Position numbers and translations under genes: made by a program
The notes under the pieces: generated by a model
Seen by the model: only the letters and a program-made list of their open reading frames with translations
What the model was told of the DNA's origin: nothing
The model's database searches: none
NCBI RefSeq assembly: GCF_039555335.1
Contig: NC_092647.1
Span: forward strand, 17,889,993 to 17,953,992
Source of the DNA: Amphiura filiformis
Lineage: Eukaryota; Echinodermata; Ophiuroidea; Amphilepidida; Amphiuridae
Reading direction: 5' to 3'
Length of the DNA: 64,000 bases
Shown here: in pieces, positions 11,596 to 22,859 of the stretch
Layout of the letters: each line of letters begins with the position of its first letter
Position numbering within the stretch: position 1 is the stretch's first letter

Positions 11596-11767
11596 AGGCG
11601 TGACGGCGTGGATATGTAGTCCGATGGCTGGCTTAGATATAGTCCGTCGGCCGGTGTGGATATTGTCCGTCTAGAAGGACTAGGCGTGACGGCGTGGATA
11701 TGTAGTCCGGCGGCCGGCTTAGATATAGTCCGTCAGCCGGTGTGGATATTGTCCGTCTAGAAGGACT
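11596..11767 (+). repeat. Two tandem 86-bp units
   Basis: The unit starting AGGCGTGACGGCGTGG occurs at 11596 and 11682 with few differences. Each unit has internal half-repeats around TAGTCCG and GGATAT, and ends GTCTAGAAGGACT, which itself matches CCAGAAGGACT just upstream (11553). Confidence 0.88.
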
Positions 11768-11769
11768 AG

Positions 11770-13080
11770 TATTATAGGATATTATTTTCTCTTTCTAAGG
11801 TTTATAATTTAATTTAGGCGGGGCAATCATATGGCTCAGGCTCCAGACATGGGTCCGCAATCACATCCATTTACCGAGCACCTATAAAAGTTTGTATATT
11901 ATAAATCTGATAATTTGGTCAAACTTTCAAAGATGCATAGAATTGAATTTCTTTCATAATTTCCTTTCCAAAAATGTAAACTGTCATACCCTTGTCTTTG
12001 TTAATTACCCTTTATTTAGTCATCTCTCCTTACAATTCATACATTATTCAATATTACCATTACTATGTCTTTGTTATTTTAAAAGTTATAGATATTGAAA
12101 ATAAAGGGGGGGCCGAGGGGGCACAACTTGTAAATGTACCGACGGAAATATTTTTTGCCGACGGAAGTTGTGAATGGTTTGAAAAAGTAAAGAACAAAAA
12201 AAAGAAGGATATAACAGGAGCTGCAACCGAAAAACAACAATACAACTAATTTTATGTGTAATTCAAATGAGCAAATGTAAACAAATGAGGGCAAAGACGA
12301 AACCGGTATTATTAAGACAATGTGCGCATGTGTATTTTACACTATTTTGGCCATTGATCGTGATGAATTTTGGTGGAATACGGGCTCCTTGTCCCTTTTC
12401 TTTTCATTTGCCTTCCCGATTTTCTCTTTCATATTTTGTCGGAGAGGCACTTTTCTCTTTCATATATTGTCAGGGAGGCACTCTGCACCCCCCGCCCTTA
12501 CTGGCTACACTACTATCCTTTAGTGAGATATAAAATCAAGCTCATAAAACTTGATCACATTGTCTTATGGCCATTTGTCCGTTTGCCATTTTGTATTTAT
12601 GATCAATAGGCTTGATTAAGTTGATAGGAGTCCAATTATACCCTTACTTTGCCTGGTTACTAAGCAGTGACCTCATAGTTCTGCCTCCTCTCCGGCATTG
12701 GCTTGCTGTGGGTCTAGTTTATTGTTTAGGCTTGCTATGTCTTCTGACCTCATATGTTGTTTATAATATTGAATATGTTGTAATATGCTTCAAATCTCAT
12801 TTTAGTTGTTTGCTTATATTTTGTGCCCAATGGTAAATCCGGCCCTGGCAATTGACCATATAACCAACCATTTGGTTTCCTTTCGATGAGATCAGACCGT
12901 CGGCAGATGCAACACGTAAGTGACATTTTTGGCGAAATTGAGATTTTGGTCAAATTTGAAACATTATAATTATGGTAATACACATTTTAATTCACTTTGT
13001 AGTTTCAGAACAATTAATTAACTTGTAATTAATAAAAATTAAAAAAATACCGTAAGTACAGTGTCATTATTTTTTATTGT
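11770..13080. other. No gene recognised
   Basis: Contains a short duplicated CTTTCATAT...GAGGCAC motif near 12425-12480 and a TE-like end AAATCCGGCCCTGG at 12835-12848 whose partner end I did not find. The small ORFs have no family signature. Confidence 0.35.
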
Positions 13081-13086
13081 TGCCTA

Positions 13087-13149
13087 CAACACTGACGTAA
13101 GTGCCACTTACGTCAGTGTTGCATTCTATGAAAATCAAGCGTAGAATGC
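13087..13149. promoter_or_regulatory. Two adjacent perfect palindromes, one with TGACGTAAG
   Basis: 13087-13121 is a perfect inverted repeat with 17-bp arms (CAACACTGACGTAAGTG) around a single base. It is followed at once by GCATTCTA (13121-13128) and its complement TAGAATGC (13142-13149). The first carries TGACGTAA/TTACGTCA, a CRE/ATF-like octamer. It may be a binding site, a MITE relic or a hairpin; there is no gene context to decide. Confidence 0.45.
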
Positions 13150-13189
13150 AATATCGGATAATGAACATCTAAACTAGTAAGTTATTTAA

Positions 13190-14245
13190 GAGCTTAAGGA
13201 AGTACATCTCATAGAAGAGAGAAACCTGCTAGATGAGAAGATTTTAGATACAGCATGCTTCTTATTCCAACAAGCATACTGAGGAATGTCGAATTATTAA
13301 TGATATTACTGTGAGAAAAGAATTAAAACAGCGATGCTCGCAGGTACACCCGGGAGGTACACCAGAAGAGAGAAATGCTGCCTGGCTGCCTCACTTTCAT
13401 AACCTCCTGGGAAAAGAGCTTTCAGTTCATGACACTGACTTTGACATCATTCCAGTGCATGAAGGCATCCTTTAGATTGACATCACTGAATTCACACTAG
13501 AAGAAATCGAATCAGCTCTCAATCAAGCAAAAACATCCCTCTCGAACTTTGTAAGTCAAGTCAGTTTAAAAGCCATCTTCTGGATATCTGCAACAGAGCA
13601 ATGATTTTACATGAGATTTTCCACGCCCTCATGTAGACCCCATTCTTCGTTGGAATCAAACTGGCTTAAGAGAGAAACCCTCAATCAAGCAGTATCCATG
13701 GCAGTGTGCCGGAACCTCAATGAAGGAAAAACAAAGACACTCATCCTCAACTTGCCTGATACCTCAAATGTAAGGACCATTAATGGAGTGGCACTGGCAA
13801 ATGTCTCTGAATTAAAATACCTGGGGCATATGTTCCAGATTCTTTTCATGACTTCAGATGTAGGAAAGCCCACACATGGAACGCTTGCAATATATTGCAA
13901 AAGATCTGGAAGTCCAACCTCGAAATATCAATGAAAATTAGACTCTTCAAGGCCTATGTTGAAAACATTTTGTTGTGTGGGTCAGAAACTTGGACCATTA
14001 CTAAGAAAATGGAGGACCGACTCAATGGATGCTACACTCAACTGTTGGGTCGGTTATTAAATTTATTTCACCGATTGACATCAGTGAATTCACACTAGAA
14101 GAAATCGAATCAGCTCCCAATCAAGCAAAACCAGGAGGAACTTTGGGTTTGGATAACATCCCTCTCGAACTTTGGAAGTCAAGTCAGTTTAAAAGCCATC
14201 TTCTGGATATATGCAACAGAGCAATGATTTTCCACGAGATCCCCA
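13190..14245 (+). pseudogene. Rearranged LINE fragments (linker, RT start, RT tail, RT start again)
   Basis: Plus-strand, multiply shifted frames give in order: a pre-RT linker (AAWLPHFHNLLGKE near 13380), an RT entry segment (EFTLEEIESALNQAK, 13487-13540), then an RT C-terminal part (13690-14070, with KYLGHMFQ and GSETWTITKKMEDRLNG), then a second copy of the RT entry segment (14090-14245, with GGTLGLDNIPLELWKSS). The RT palm with the Y/F-A-D-D motif is missing. The doubled entry segment shows two copies or a local rearrangement. The closest resemblance is to EEP-type LINEs of the RTE/CR1 kind. Its tail region recurs at 16990-17290. Confidence 0.65.
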
Positions 14246-14365
14246 GCCAGACCCCCATTCACCCATATCTACACGGAACACACCGTATGGATACGTACCA
14301 TATCTCGCGGTGAACACCGTGGCTGGATAAATATCATATATTACAGGATACGTATGTACACGGGT

Positions 14366-16722
14366 GTACTACGTGTCCAGAGTACCGTACATATCTAGAC
14401 AGTCTCAACGCAGGACTACCGATTCTTATTGTTCTGCAAGGCTCACTCAGTCATTTAATGAGGCAATACAAACGATCGAATTTGGTATTCAAATGAACAA
14501 AATTTTGAGTTACACCTTTTCAGTGTAAAATTTTTTTCTCGGCCAAATGAAAAGCAATAATTTTCATTTTTCAGTAAATGTCAGGAAAAACTGTAATGCT
14601 TGATACTGTATTTTTTTTCAAATCTTAGTGTTAAACTTAGGCGTGAAATTCAATCATTTAGTGTAAGATTTTCGATTTTGATAGGCTTCAACTCTGACCG
14701 CGAGCCTTTTTTTGGATCAACCTTTTAGCTTTTTAAAGTAATATAGTTGGCTAACGAAGGATTTTTCCCAACTTTCTAACGCACATCACCGTGAGCGATA
14801 TATCATAGTTTTGTCAGAATTTCCGTTTTGATTCCACCTTTTTTCACTGCCGGCTGAAAATTTTTCAAAATCAACGCGTGAAATCTAAGGCATTGTAAAT
14901 CGATATCCCCGGGTGCCATATGCAGTGATATGAAGACCGGCCTGGCTACAGTGTTGCTAGAACTTCAATATAGCAAAGAAATTCCCAGGCCTAGCGGACC
15001 AATGTGTTGAAATATGCTTCTCCTCAAAACAACTTTGCCCAGCATTTGGTAAAAAAAATCAACAATCTTACATGCAATTGGGCAATATTTTAAACAAAAC
15101 TTTCATTTACAAAACATAAATAGGCGCTACTACGCTGTATATTTTATAAACTGTTTGGAACACACTTCCAAATACCCGGGTCCAAATAACCTTCGTATTA
15201 ACATCCCCAGACTTTCGTTACCGTATTTAAACGCCAGCTCAAAACCAATTTTTGTAAATTGATGGTTTTATGTTTGTTTGTCAATTTCGTGCTTTACGCG
15301 CTTTGAGTTCCTCATCGGAAGATATTGTGCCTTATAAGAACCATTCATTATCATTGTTAACTTAAACCTGTTCAAGCAATTAATTAAAAGTGCTTGCCTA
15401 AAAACAGAATAACTTGGATGTTAATACTTGACCTAGTGTTTCAATTGTCATGAAGGTGACGGGGTATGGTGCCTTTTGTTCGTGTTTGTTTGAAACTGCT
15501 TTTGGAATAACAATACAAGGTTAAACATGGAAGTTTATAAAAAAACCTATTAAATAACCTAAAGGAAAAAAAAACCACATTTGTGGCAACAATGAGCCTT
15601 GCATTGAAAGTCATATTTAAAATGTGTTGAGTACCACCCCAAAGTTTCCCTATATACACCCCTACTACCCACCTCACACACCTCTGCACCCACCCCACGC
15701 CCGATAGGCCTATAGGGCCTACATAATATTACATACCGGTATAATAATATTTATATAGCACGTTATAGCTATACATTTAAAAAGTATAGCCCTATTATGA
15801 CAAATAGGCCTACATGTCAAATTAAAACAAACCCGAACACAAGCCTGAAGGGTGTAATGAAAATGCCAACCCGCGATGGGGGGGGTCATACAAAATTCAC
15901 CTGGAGATAGGAGGGACAGAAAAATAAAATCCCCTATAATAACACACTCATTTTTCTAGGTTTGGACAGTACAACGTGCGTCTCTTAATACGGACTAACC
16001 TAGGTAAACAAACAAACAGACAAAATGGTCGACATAATCATGGAAACCATATTTGCCATTGCAGGCTATCACCATGATCAAGGAAGCAAATATCCAAAAT
16101 TCACTTTAATTTACCAAAGCACCCAAATGGGAGATTTGGGCTACAAAGTCGCCCGTCGAGTAATCCTGCTTTCAATGCAGAAGAGACCTGGATTAGATCA
16201 ATGGAATTATCGACTATTTATGCTGCTTGCTTTCGAGATAAAGTACTGAGTTTGAGATTTTAGGAGCATGACGTGAAAAAAGGTGAAATTAAAACGGAAA
16301 TTCTGACAAAACAATAATAGATAGACCCACACGATGTGCTTTACAGAGGTGGGAAATATCTTTCCGTAGCGAATTATATTAGTTTGAAACGCTTAAAAAT
16401 GAATTCCGAAAAAAGCACGTGGACGGATGTAAGGCCTATAAAATTCATAAATCTTACACTAAACGACACAATTTCATACCTAATTTTAACACCAGGATTT
16501 TTTAAAAAAAATGAATATCCAAGCACAATGTTTTTAACTGACATTACTGAAGAAAAAAAATATTGCTTCATATTTGACCGAGAAAATTAATATCGTAGCA
16601 AAAGGTGTATATCTGAATTGTGCTGATTTTAACATGTATCGATCGACTTTTAGCGCGACTATGCATTTCTAAAGAATCGGTAGTCCAGCGTTATAGCTGT
16701 AGATGGATATGGCACTTTAGTA
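14366..16722. mobile_element. Non-autonomous element with ~450-bp terminal inverted repeats
   Basis: The reverse complement of 16270-16722 aligns to 14366-14850 along its length. Shared landmarks are GGACTACCGATTCTT, ACACCTTTT, TCTCGG, GTGTTAAA and TTTTGTCAGAATTTCCGTTTT, with perhaps 25-30% divergence. The interior (14850-16255) has no recognisable transposase or RT. The 16025-16249 and 16336-16590 ORFs lie in or beside the right arm and are not supported as genes. The element sits between two fragments of one LINE family (ending 14245, resuming 16990), suggesting insertion into it, though 14245-14365 and 16722-16990 remain unexplained. Exact ends and the target duplication were not resolved. 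Confidence 0.6.
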
Positions 16723-16989
16723 CAGTGATAGCGCCCTCTGTATTTTTCAAGGTTAAAATTAAGTTACATTAAGGTTACTCACGGTTTTAACATTAAGGTT
16801 AATTTTGTTTTAAATTTTTAAAGAAACAGCCCGTCACCTTTAAGGTTACTCGTGCTCGTCACCCATTTCATACTTTGCTCTCTTTTTATTTTTTTACCCC
16901 ATAATTTCTCTCATTCTTCAGGCCCTGCCCTCTATCGGGTGCTAATGTATAGTTTATGCTTGTTTGCAATTGTTTTGGGAGCAATATTG

Positions 16990-17290
16990 TTTCTTTGTAA
17001 GCCTGTAAGTATGGGTCATAAACTTGGACCATTACTAGGAAAATGGAGGGCCGACTCAATGGATGCTACACTCAACTGGATGTTGCGTCGGGTATTAAAT
17101 GTCAGCTGGCGAAACCACATTCCAAACACTGCGTTGTACGGCGACATCCCCATGTGTCATCTCTGATCAGACAACGTCGCTTATGTTTTGCTGGTCAATT
17201 CATTCGAACAATTAACCAGCTTGCCCCCTCCTGATGGGGAAACCAAATAGAGGCAGAAGGCCACAACAACAGATGAAAGACAGAAGACTT
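16990..17290 (+). pseudogene. LINE C-terminal fragment
   Basis: Same family as 13980-14050: the DNA around TTGGACCATTACTA and GACTCAATGGATGCTACACT is shared. Translation continues past that point with LRRVLNVSWRNHIPNTALYG and RQRRLCFAGQFIR, the C-terminal tail found after the RT domain of many EEP LINEs. Broken by at least two frameshifts. Confidence 0.7.
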
Positions 17291-17860
17291 TGGGCCCAGC
17301 ATACTTTTGATGCTTCCTCCATTCCGTCCACGGACAACTCATCAGTAATAGTTGTCTTATTGTTTATCCCAACCACATGCTTCGTTGTTTTCAAGGTCTT
17401 GATGGTTTCATCCACATCGTCTATTGTTATTGCTTGGGGTGTTGGTAACTTCAGGATCTGGAATGGTATGGAGAATATTTTCATCTCATGGGAACTGGGT
17501 GTTTAGATGTTTCCGAAAACAATTATCCCAGCATGTCATCACCTCTGCAGGAACTGTCTTTAGAACTTCATCTTTGTTCTTAGCTAGATGCAACTGCTTC
17601 GTAGCTAGGCAATAGATAATTTGCTAAGATACCATCACCTAATTCTTCTCAGTCTATACCATCTATTCTGCTGGAGCATAGGATGGTATACTCACCTTTG
17701 TTTATGAGTGTCAGGAGAGTCTCACATAAACTCAATATGTCTATTTCAAATCGTCTGGCACCCTCCAGGAGTATATCCCAATGTCCTGCTGTTGTCAGTG
17801 TTCTCGCATTACATGTACCGCTGTTTAATCCACTGGAACACCTTGCATTAGAGGCTGCTC
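17220..17860 (-). pseudogene. LINE fragment on the minus strand (endonuclease start to RT entry)
   Basis: Minus-strand reading, from 17860 down: an endonuclease start (GTCNARTLTTAGHWDILLEG and RFEIDILSLCET), a jump over most of the endonuclease, then a linker (VLKTVPAEVMTCWDNCFRKH) and an RT entry block (AITIDDVDETIKTLKTTK). This order is that of an RTE-like LINE with a large internal deletion and several frameshifts. It faces the plus-strand LINE tail ending near 17290. Upstream sequence to about 18350 may be its 5' untranslated part. Confidence 0.65.
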
Positions 17861-18199
17861 GACAGTGTATTTTGTCACGGTTGGCTTACGCTTTGTCTCG
17901 TTTTTGTATTTTGTCGACTTTTGGCTACTTAAAGCTGATCCTAGTTTTCTTCTTGGTGGCATCGTTTGGTTTCTATGTCGTCATCTACCTGTGGAAGTGA
18001 CAGCAAATCATCCGCCAGTGTTTTTAGCACTACTGCCGCTCTGTTGCCATTGAACAGCCATCAGGACTCGGGGCCATAACGAGGGTGGCCGACTTTCATG
18101 GTTAGGAGCTCATATGTGTATTGACCAGAATCTGCGGTACATGGTCAATGATCTTCCAGTTGGTTGATACAGAGAGGGTGGACCACCAGTCTCTTTTAA

Positions 18200-18243
18200 G
18201 AGACAACCAACCAATATATTAAAACATCCTGGTTGGTTGTCTC
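18200..18243. repeat. Perfect 14-bp stem hairpin
   Basis: GAGACAACCAACCA and TGGTTGGTTGTCTC flank a 16-nt loop. A weaker outer pair (GGTTCCATCCC near 18247 and GGAATGGAACCC near 18300) lies to the right. Possibly part of the 5' region of the minus-strand LINE at 17220-17860. Confidence 0.7.
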
Positions 18244-18399
18244 GGGGTTCCATCCCTTCAAAAGATGGTAAATATCCAGCCTTTATTGTTATTTTGGGGG
18301 AATGGAACCCGGTCATATATTCCCCAATCTGCTCTTTAGTGTACATGTGCCAAAGGTGCTCCGCTTAGAGGAAGGGAGAATATGTTTGCATAGGTAGAG

Positions 18400-21300
18400 G
18401 CATTACAGTACCAGGGTATAGAGACTTATGACGGAGTACCCTCCTTTTCACCTTGCGGCTATGTAGGTATCCGCCCGATTCATATCGAGTTACCTCATAG
18501 TTTCGCAAACGGGACGCACAGTGTCGACGTCCTATACGATAAATATAAATTTAATACTCCGTTGGTGAGCGACGGGCGAGTGGCAGTGAGCGACAGGCGA
18601 GTGGTATTTCACTGAACGCAAGAAAAGGAGTTCTATCTGATTGGCTAGCAATCGATCGCTTAGGTCGCTCAGTAGTCAACTACAAACTCATGTATTCAAT
18701 TCGATTGAAATCGATTATTCTATTATTGACGAAGATAAAGAGAGTGATAGTGTGTCAATAATGTACATTGTATTGCACCTGGTTTTACCAGCATTCCTTT
18801 ATAAAATAATTTTCTCAAAGAGTTGAATATTATCAAAATTTTTACAGCGGATTTCAAATGTTTTACATCAAAATTGCAGTTAAACATATCCACAGCAAAA
18901 TACCGGTCCTCACTAATTAGTTAATTTAATTTCCAGGTAGTACATTTAAACGAAACCTGTGATTTACGTGACAACAAATAAAATGTTCTTACAATAGAAA
19001 TATCATATGGGATACTGATTTGGTAGGCAGCAACCGCCACAACGTGGAGCTGCTACGCGTAGCTGACGTTTTGCTCCGTGGAGCCAAATTGACCAATCAT
19101 GTTAGAGTTTTTCATTACTCGGAGGTAAAACTGACCAATCAAGTACGACTTACTCATTACGTGAAGCAAATTTAGTCATTAAGAATTTGCCAGACGAGCT
19201 TCACGTAGTTGCAAGATATCCTCGGTCACGATAGTTATGATTCAAAAAGTAATTTATGAAAAGTACGAACCGACTTATTATTAAGATGGACATGCACTCA
19301 CAAGAAACTCATACAGTATTGTACACAACTTTATAGCTAGGCAGAGTGGTGGTAAACCATGCACACAATTCTGCGATCTGCAGTGTATCGCCGGGAGCTG
19401 ATTTGTACATCTTGCGCGGCGTGGCCTGCGGAATTCGACCTTCAGCAAACCAGTTCGGATTTACTTTATATACTAGTAGTAGGCCATACATACTGTAGTT
19501 ACGGTACTGCCCGTTTTCCTATACACAATACTCAGTGCGCTCACCATTGACGCGTGACCTAGTGTATGTTAGAAGTATTATGCCATTGCCTATATGACGT
19601 CACTGTGTAAAAAATAACCAGCCAATATTTAAAGTATTCTCTGAAATTCTAGAAAATATAGTTTTGTAACATTTCCTAAATTTTAGCTAATTTAGGTGTT
19701 TGGAAATATTGGTACTTTTGTGTTTTAGGAAGGATATTAAAAACTTCGGTCGAAGTTTTGCCACAAGTTTAAAAAAATAACGGTTAGTTCATGAAAAGAA
19801 GAAGTGAAATTTAGCAAAACGCGACGAGGTTTATTTGCCCGTAAGAGAGCTCTATTGTTCCGCTATTGTATCCGCTATTGTATCCACTATTGTATTCTAT
19901 TCATAAAAGCTACTGCAGGAATCGCGGCAATCCCTGATATTGCTGATGTCTACCGCCGGCGTTTCGCATTTATTAACAATCAAAATTATCCCATACTCTT
20001 ACATTTATAGTCTTATTCTCACCTTTTATATAATATTCAGAAATTGCAATTCGGAAAACTACTAACTTTTCAAGTGAAAATATATATTCCATCGAAAATA
20101 TATCAGACTTAATTGTATACATAGAAATCTATTATACCCAACCCATAAGTGCCCAATGCACCCAAATATCCCCTGACCCTCTATGACTTGTTCACAAGTT
20201 GATGCTTTACAAATTACCCTCACTTGACCAAACACGCATAATACATGATCGAAACACCCAGCAGAGTTTTACATAAGATTATGTGGCTTGTCTTAATGAT
20301 TCAAAAGATGCTACTTTCTTACCCACTGACACTAGCTAATTTGCATGGCAGAAATCTATAGTGCGGACACTCTTCAGTCGCAAACCAACAAAATTCGTGC
20401 TATTTTGGCGTTCTTGCAAAAGAAATCTCGTGAATCGAGTGCCCTCTCAACAATATCCCTAAATGTTTGCCAATAATGACACACTCTAGAAACGCCAACA
20501 TAAATCACCCAACAGCTTCATTTTAAGAATTATTTCAGTATCCAAATCAATAGGAACAGAATGAGTATGGTCTACACATTCCAGGAAAATGTTTTATTTG
20601 TTTCTTCCGCCATTCTATATTTCCCTAAAATTATCACATTTTTTTCTCCAAAATCCTATGTAAATGATTCTCCACGCTACGCAGAAATTATGTGCGATAA
20701 ATCATACAAATTTGCCACAATTTTACATCACTTTAGACAGTATTGCAATATCTTGATGATTTTAGGCATTTTGAACGGCAACTTGAGTATTTTCAGAAAT
20801 CAAATATCGCGCCAAGGGGATGACACTCTTATTCACGCATTCATTTACAACGCTAACTTGTATCGAATCCCGGTGGTTTGCGACCAATGAAATGTCCGCA
20901 CCCCTGGATTTATTAATCCCTGGTATGAATTATGTATTAGATTTGTCAAGGCAATAACCACGATCCGTTTTGTAATAATATAAAAGCACTTGCAATAGAA
21001 TCCCGCTGAGTTCAATGAACTGCGCCCTGAAACCGATGGAGAAGTGCCCCATAAAGAAGCTATCCCATTGACCTCTATTAACAGGTCAGTGAGCTCTCCA
21101 TACACAAATGAACAAGTACAATAGGACAAGGCCAGCACCTATTACCTGCTTAGTAACATGTTATTTTGAAGTCTTGAAGATTAGTAATCGTCTGTGCATA
21201 TGAACTGCGCATTTATGATGCAAAATATTAGTTCTATATAATATTAAATTACAAATACTGGTATTATGATATACAAAACGACTAATAAAATCATGTCATC

Positions 21301-21540
21301 ATGGCGTCATGTCAAAGGTTCATTATATCCCGTATGTTTGTCTAAATTCATATATATATTTGAAAACAATTTCTACACCAATTTAATATGTACTCAGGTG
21401 GAACCTTGCTTTTTTTAATTTTCATTTCTTTTTATGTAACAAATTCAGGTTTTTCCATTACGCGGGGCCGCCGGGCAGCTTAATTTCTTTCTGCAACCAT
21501 AATGGGCCGCAATATATCACTAACCGCATCGTCCGAGGCA
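18400..21540. other. No gene recognised; holds dispersed repeats
   Basis: 19020-19150 (with CCGCCACAACGTGGAGCTGC and GACCAATCATGTTAGA) is an inverted copy of 28965-29055. 18560-18606 contains a doubled GAGCGAC.GGCGAGTGG motif. 21095-21130 (CTCTCCATACACAAATGAAC) recurs at 26815 and 26855. Small ORFs here (for example 19804-20010 and 20561-20890) carry no family signature. Confidence 0.4.
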
Positions 21541-21554
21541 AGGTTCATTATTGT

Positions 21555-21738
21555 CAGGGTTAGGGGTTAGGGTCTTATGGTTAGGGTTAGGGTTAGGGTT
21601 AGGGTTAGGGTTAGGGTTAGGGGTTAGGGTTAGGGTTAGGGTTAGGGTTAGGGTTAGGGTTAGGGTTAGGGTTAGGGTTAGTGATAGGGTTAGGGTTAGG
21701 GTTAGGGTTAGGGGGTTAGGGTTAGGGTTAGGGTTAGG
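21555..21738 (+). repeat. Interstitial telomere-type (TTAGGG)n block
   Basis: About 184 bp of nearly pure GTTAGG units, G-rich on the plus strand, with a few extra G or single-base variants. TTAGGG is the telomere repeat of deuterostomes and many other animals. Non-telomeric DNA continues on both sides, so this is interstitial, not a chromosome end. The valine/arginine and leucine/glycine repeat frames over it are artefacts. Confidence 0.97.
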
Positions 21739-21833
21739 ATTATATTCGTATTTATTAGTACTAATATACTAGTAATAGTATATTGTGTGTATGCACTTTA
21801 TTCCGTAATCAATAAGTATCATAAACAAACACC

Positions 21834-21917
21834 TATCTGGCACAACGAATCATAGCACAGTCGTGTAGGCATTAGACTATGGATACATAGGTTGTGGGTT
21901 CGAACCCCAGGTAAACC
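21834..21917 (+). pseudogene. tRNA-like sequence
   Basis: An A-box-like TAGCACAGTCGTG, an anticodon-arm-like ACTATGGATACATAGG and a B box GTGGGTTCGAACCCCAG (4 of 5 T-stem pairs) occur in tRNA order. The acceptor arm is not clear. Probably a pseudogene or SINE head. Confidence 0.45.
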
Positions 21918-22059
21918 TTTGTAGAATTTTAATTCTATCGATTTCTTTTTTATTTTATTAAGTAAGAGGAAATAATAATGGTAATAAACTCGTGTTATAT
22001 CTAGCCTCATAGGCCTATAATTACATGTATGTACTACGTGTTATCACATTGCGGCCCAT

Positions 22060-22375
22060 TCAGTACGACGACAACTTCGTGACCTCTTTTGTTCGACAGA
22101 AAATTTATACGGGTTGGTGAACACGAGTTACGTAACGCAATGTTGAAATTTTAGCCGGCAAACACGTTTTATCAAAATAGCTCCAGAAATGGAAGACACG
22201 GGTCGTATATTGCTCCATTTATGTACCCTAACCACAGATAAGATATCAAACATTGTGTAAAGCAACAAATAACTTGTAAAAGTTGAATTAAATGGACAAT
22301 AAAGAAGCTTGAACATGTCCAAAGTAGCTCGGAAAATGAGAAAATTGCATGTCACGAACACAAAATGTTCATATC
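22060..22375 (-). repeat. Dispersed repeat, inverted relative to 26360-26620
   Basis: Shared words in opposite orientation include TTACGTAACGCAATGTTGAA, AAGATATCAAACAT/ATGTTTCATATCTT, GTAAAAGTTGAATTA and AAAATGAGAAAATTGCATGTCACG. The two copies are ~4 kb apart and moderately diverged. No protein coding is evident. Confidence 0.6.
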
Positions 22376-22765
22376 ATCAAGCAAGAAAAAGCGCCGGAAT
22401 CAAAATGGGTGTCATGTTATAGAATAACTAAAGTGAGCTTGCCTGAAAATTTCATCAATTTTGGTTGGGGTATATTCCGAGTCGTATATTGAACATGTTG
22501 AAATGTTTATCTTTGTGCGTGACTACTGTCACGCGATATATTGTAAGGCCGATGTTTTTCCTGCAAAGAAACTTGCATTGTCAATTGTTCATTGTTGGTT
22601 ATTTACCTTGAAAATAATACTCCCAACGTTTAAACAATTTTAAAGTCAGCATAAAGGTTTGTGTTACATTATTTGGACGGTGTTAATTCATTCCAGAAAT
22701 AGAATATACGAGTGAGCCATGAGTGGGAATAACATTGCTATTATTACCGTATCTATCAAATCACT

Positions 22766-22843
22766 GGTATGGCTTGGTGGTAAATACCGGGGGTAAATTA
22801 AATATTTGGAAGTCCGATCTTGGTTCGAACCCCGCTAGCACCT
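22766..22843 (+). pseudogene. tRNA-like sequence
   Basis: ATGGCTTGGTGGTAAAT resembles an A box and CTTGGTTCGAACCCCGC a B box, ending CTAGCACC. The middle is AT-rich and does not give a clear anticodon stem. Tentative. Confidence 0.4.
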
Positions 22844-22859
22844 CTCTTTGATTTTTGAT

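Noticed and set aside
12063-12983. Short ORFs including a CCICRRSD peptide (12750-12983, minus)
   Set aside because: The cysteine spacing fits no finger I can name, and the adjoining sequence looks like a transposon end.
16025-16590. Two ORFs of 74 and 84 codons as possible transposase
   Set aside because: One lies in the inverted-repeat arm; neither has catalytic motifs.
21555-21738. A true chromosome end
   Set aside because: Non-telomeric sequence continues for more than 20 kb on both sides.
21551-21772. ORF with VRVRVR/LGLGLG repeats
   Set aside because: Translation of the TTAGGG block.
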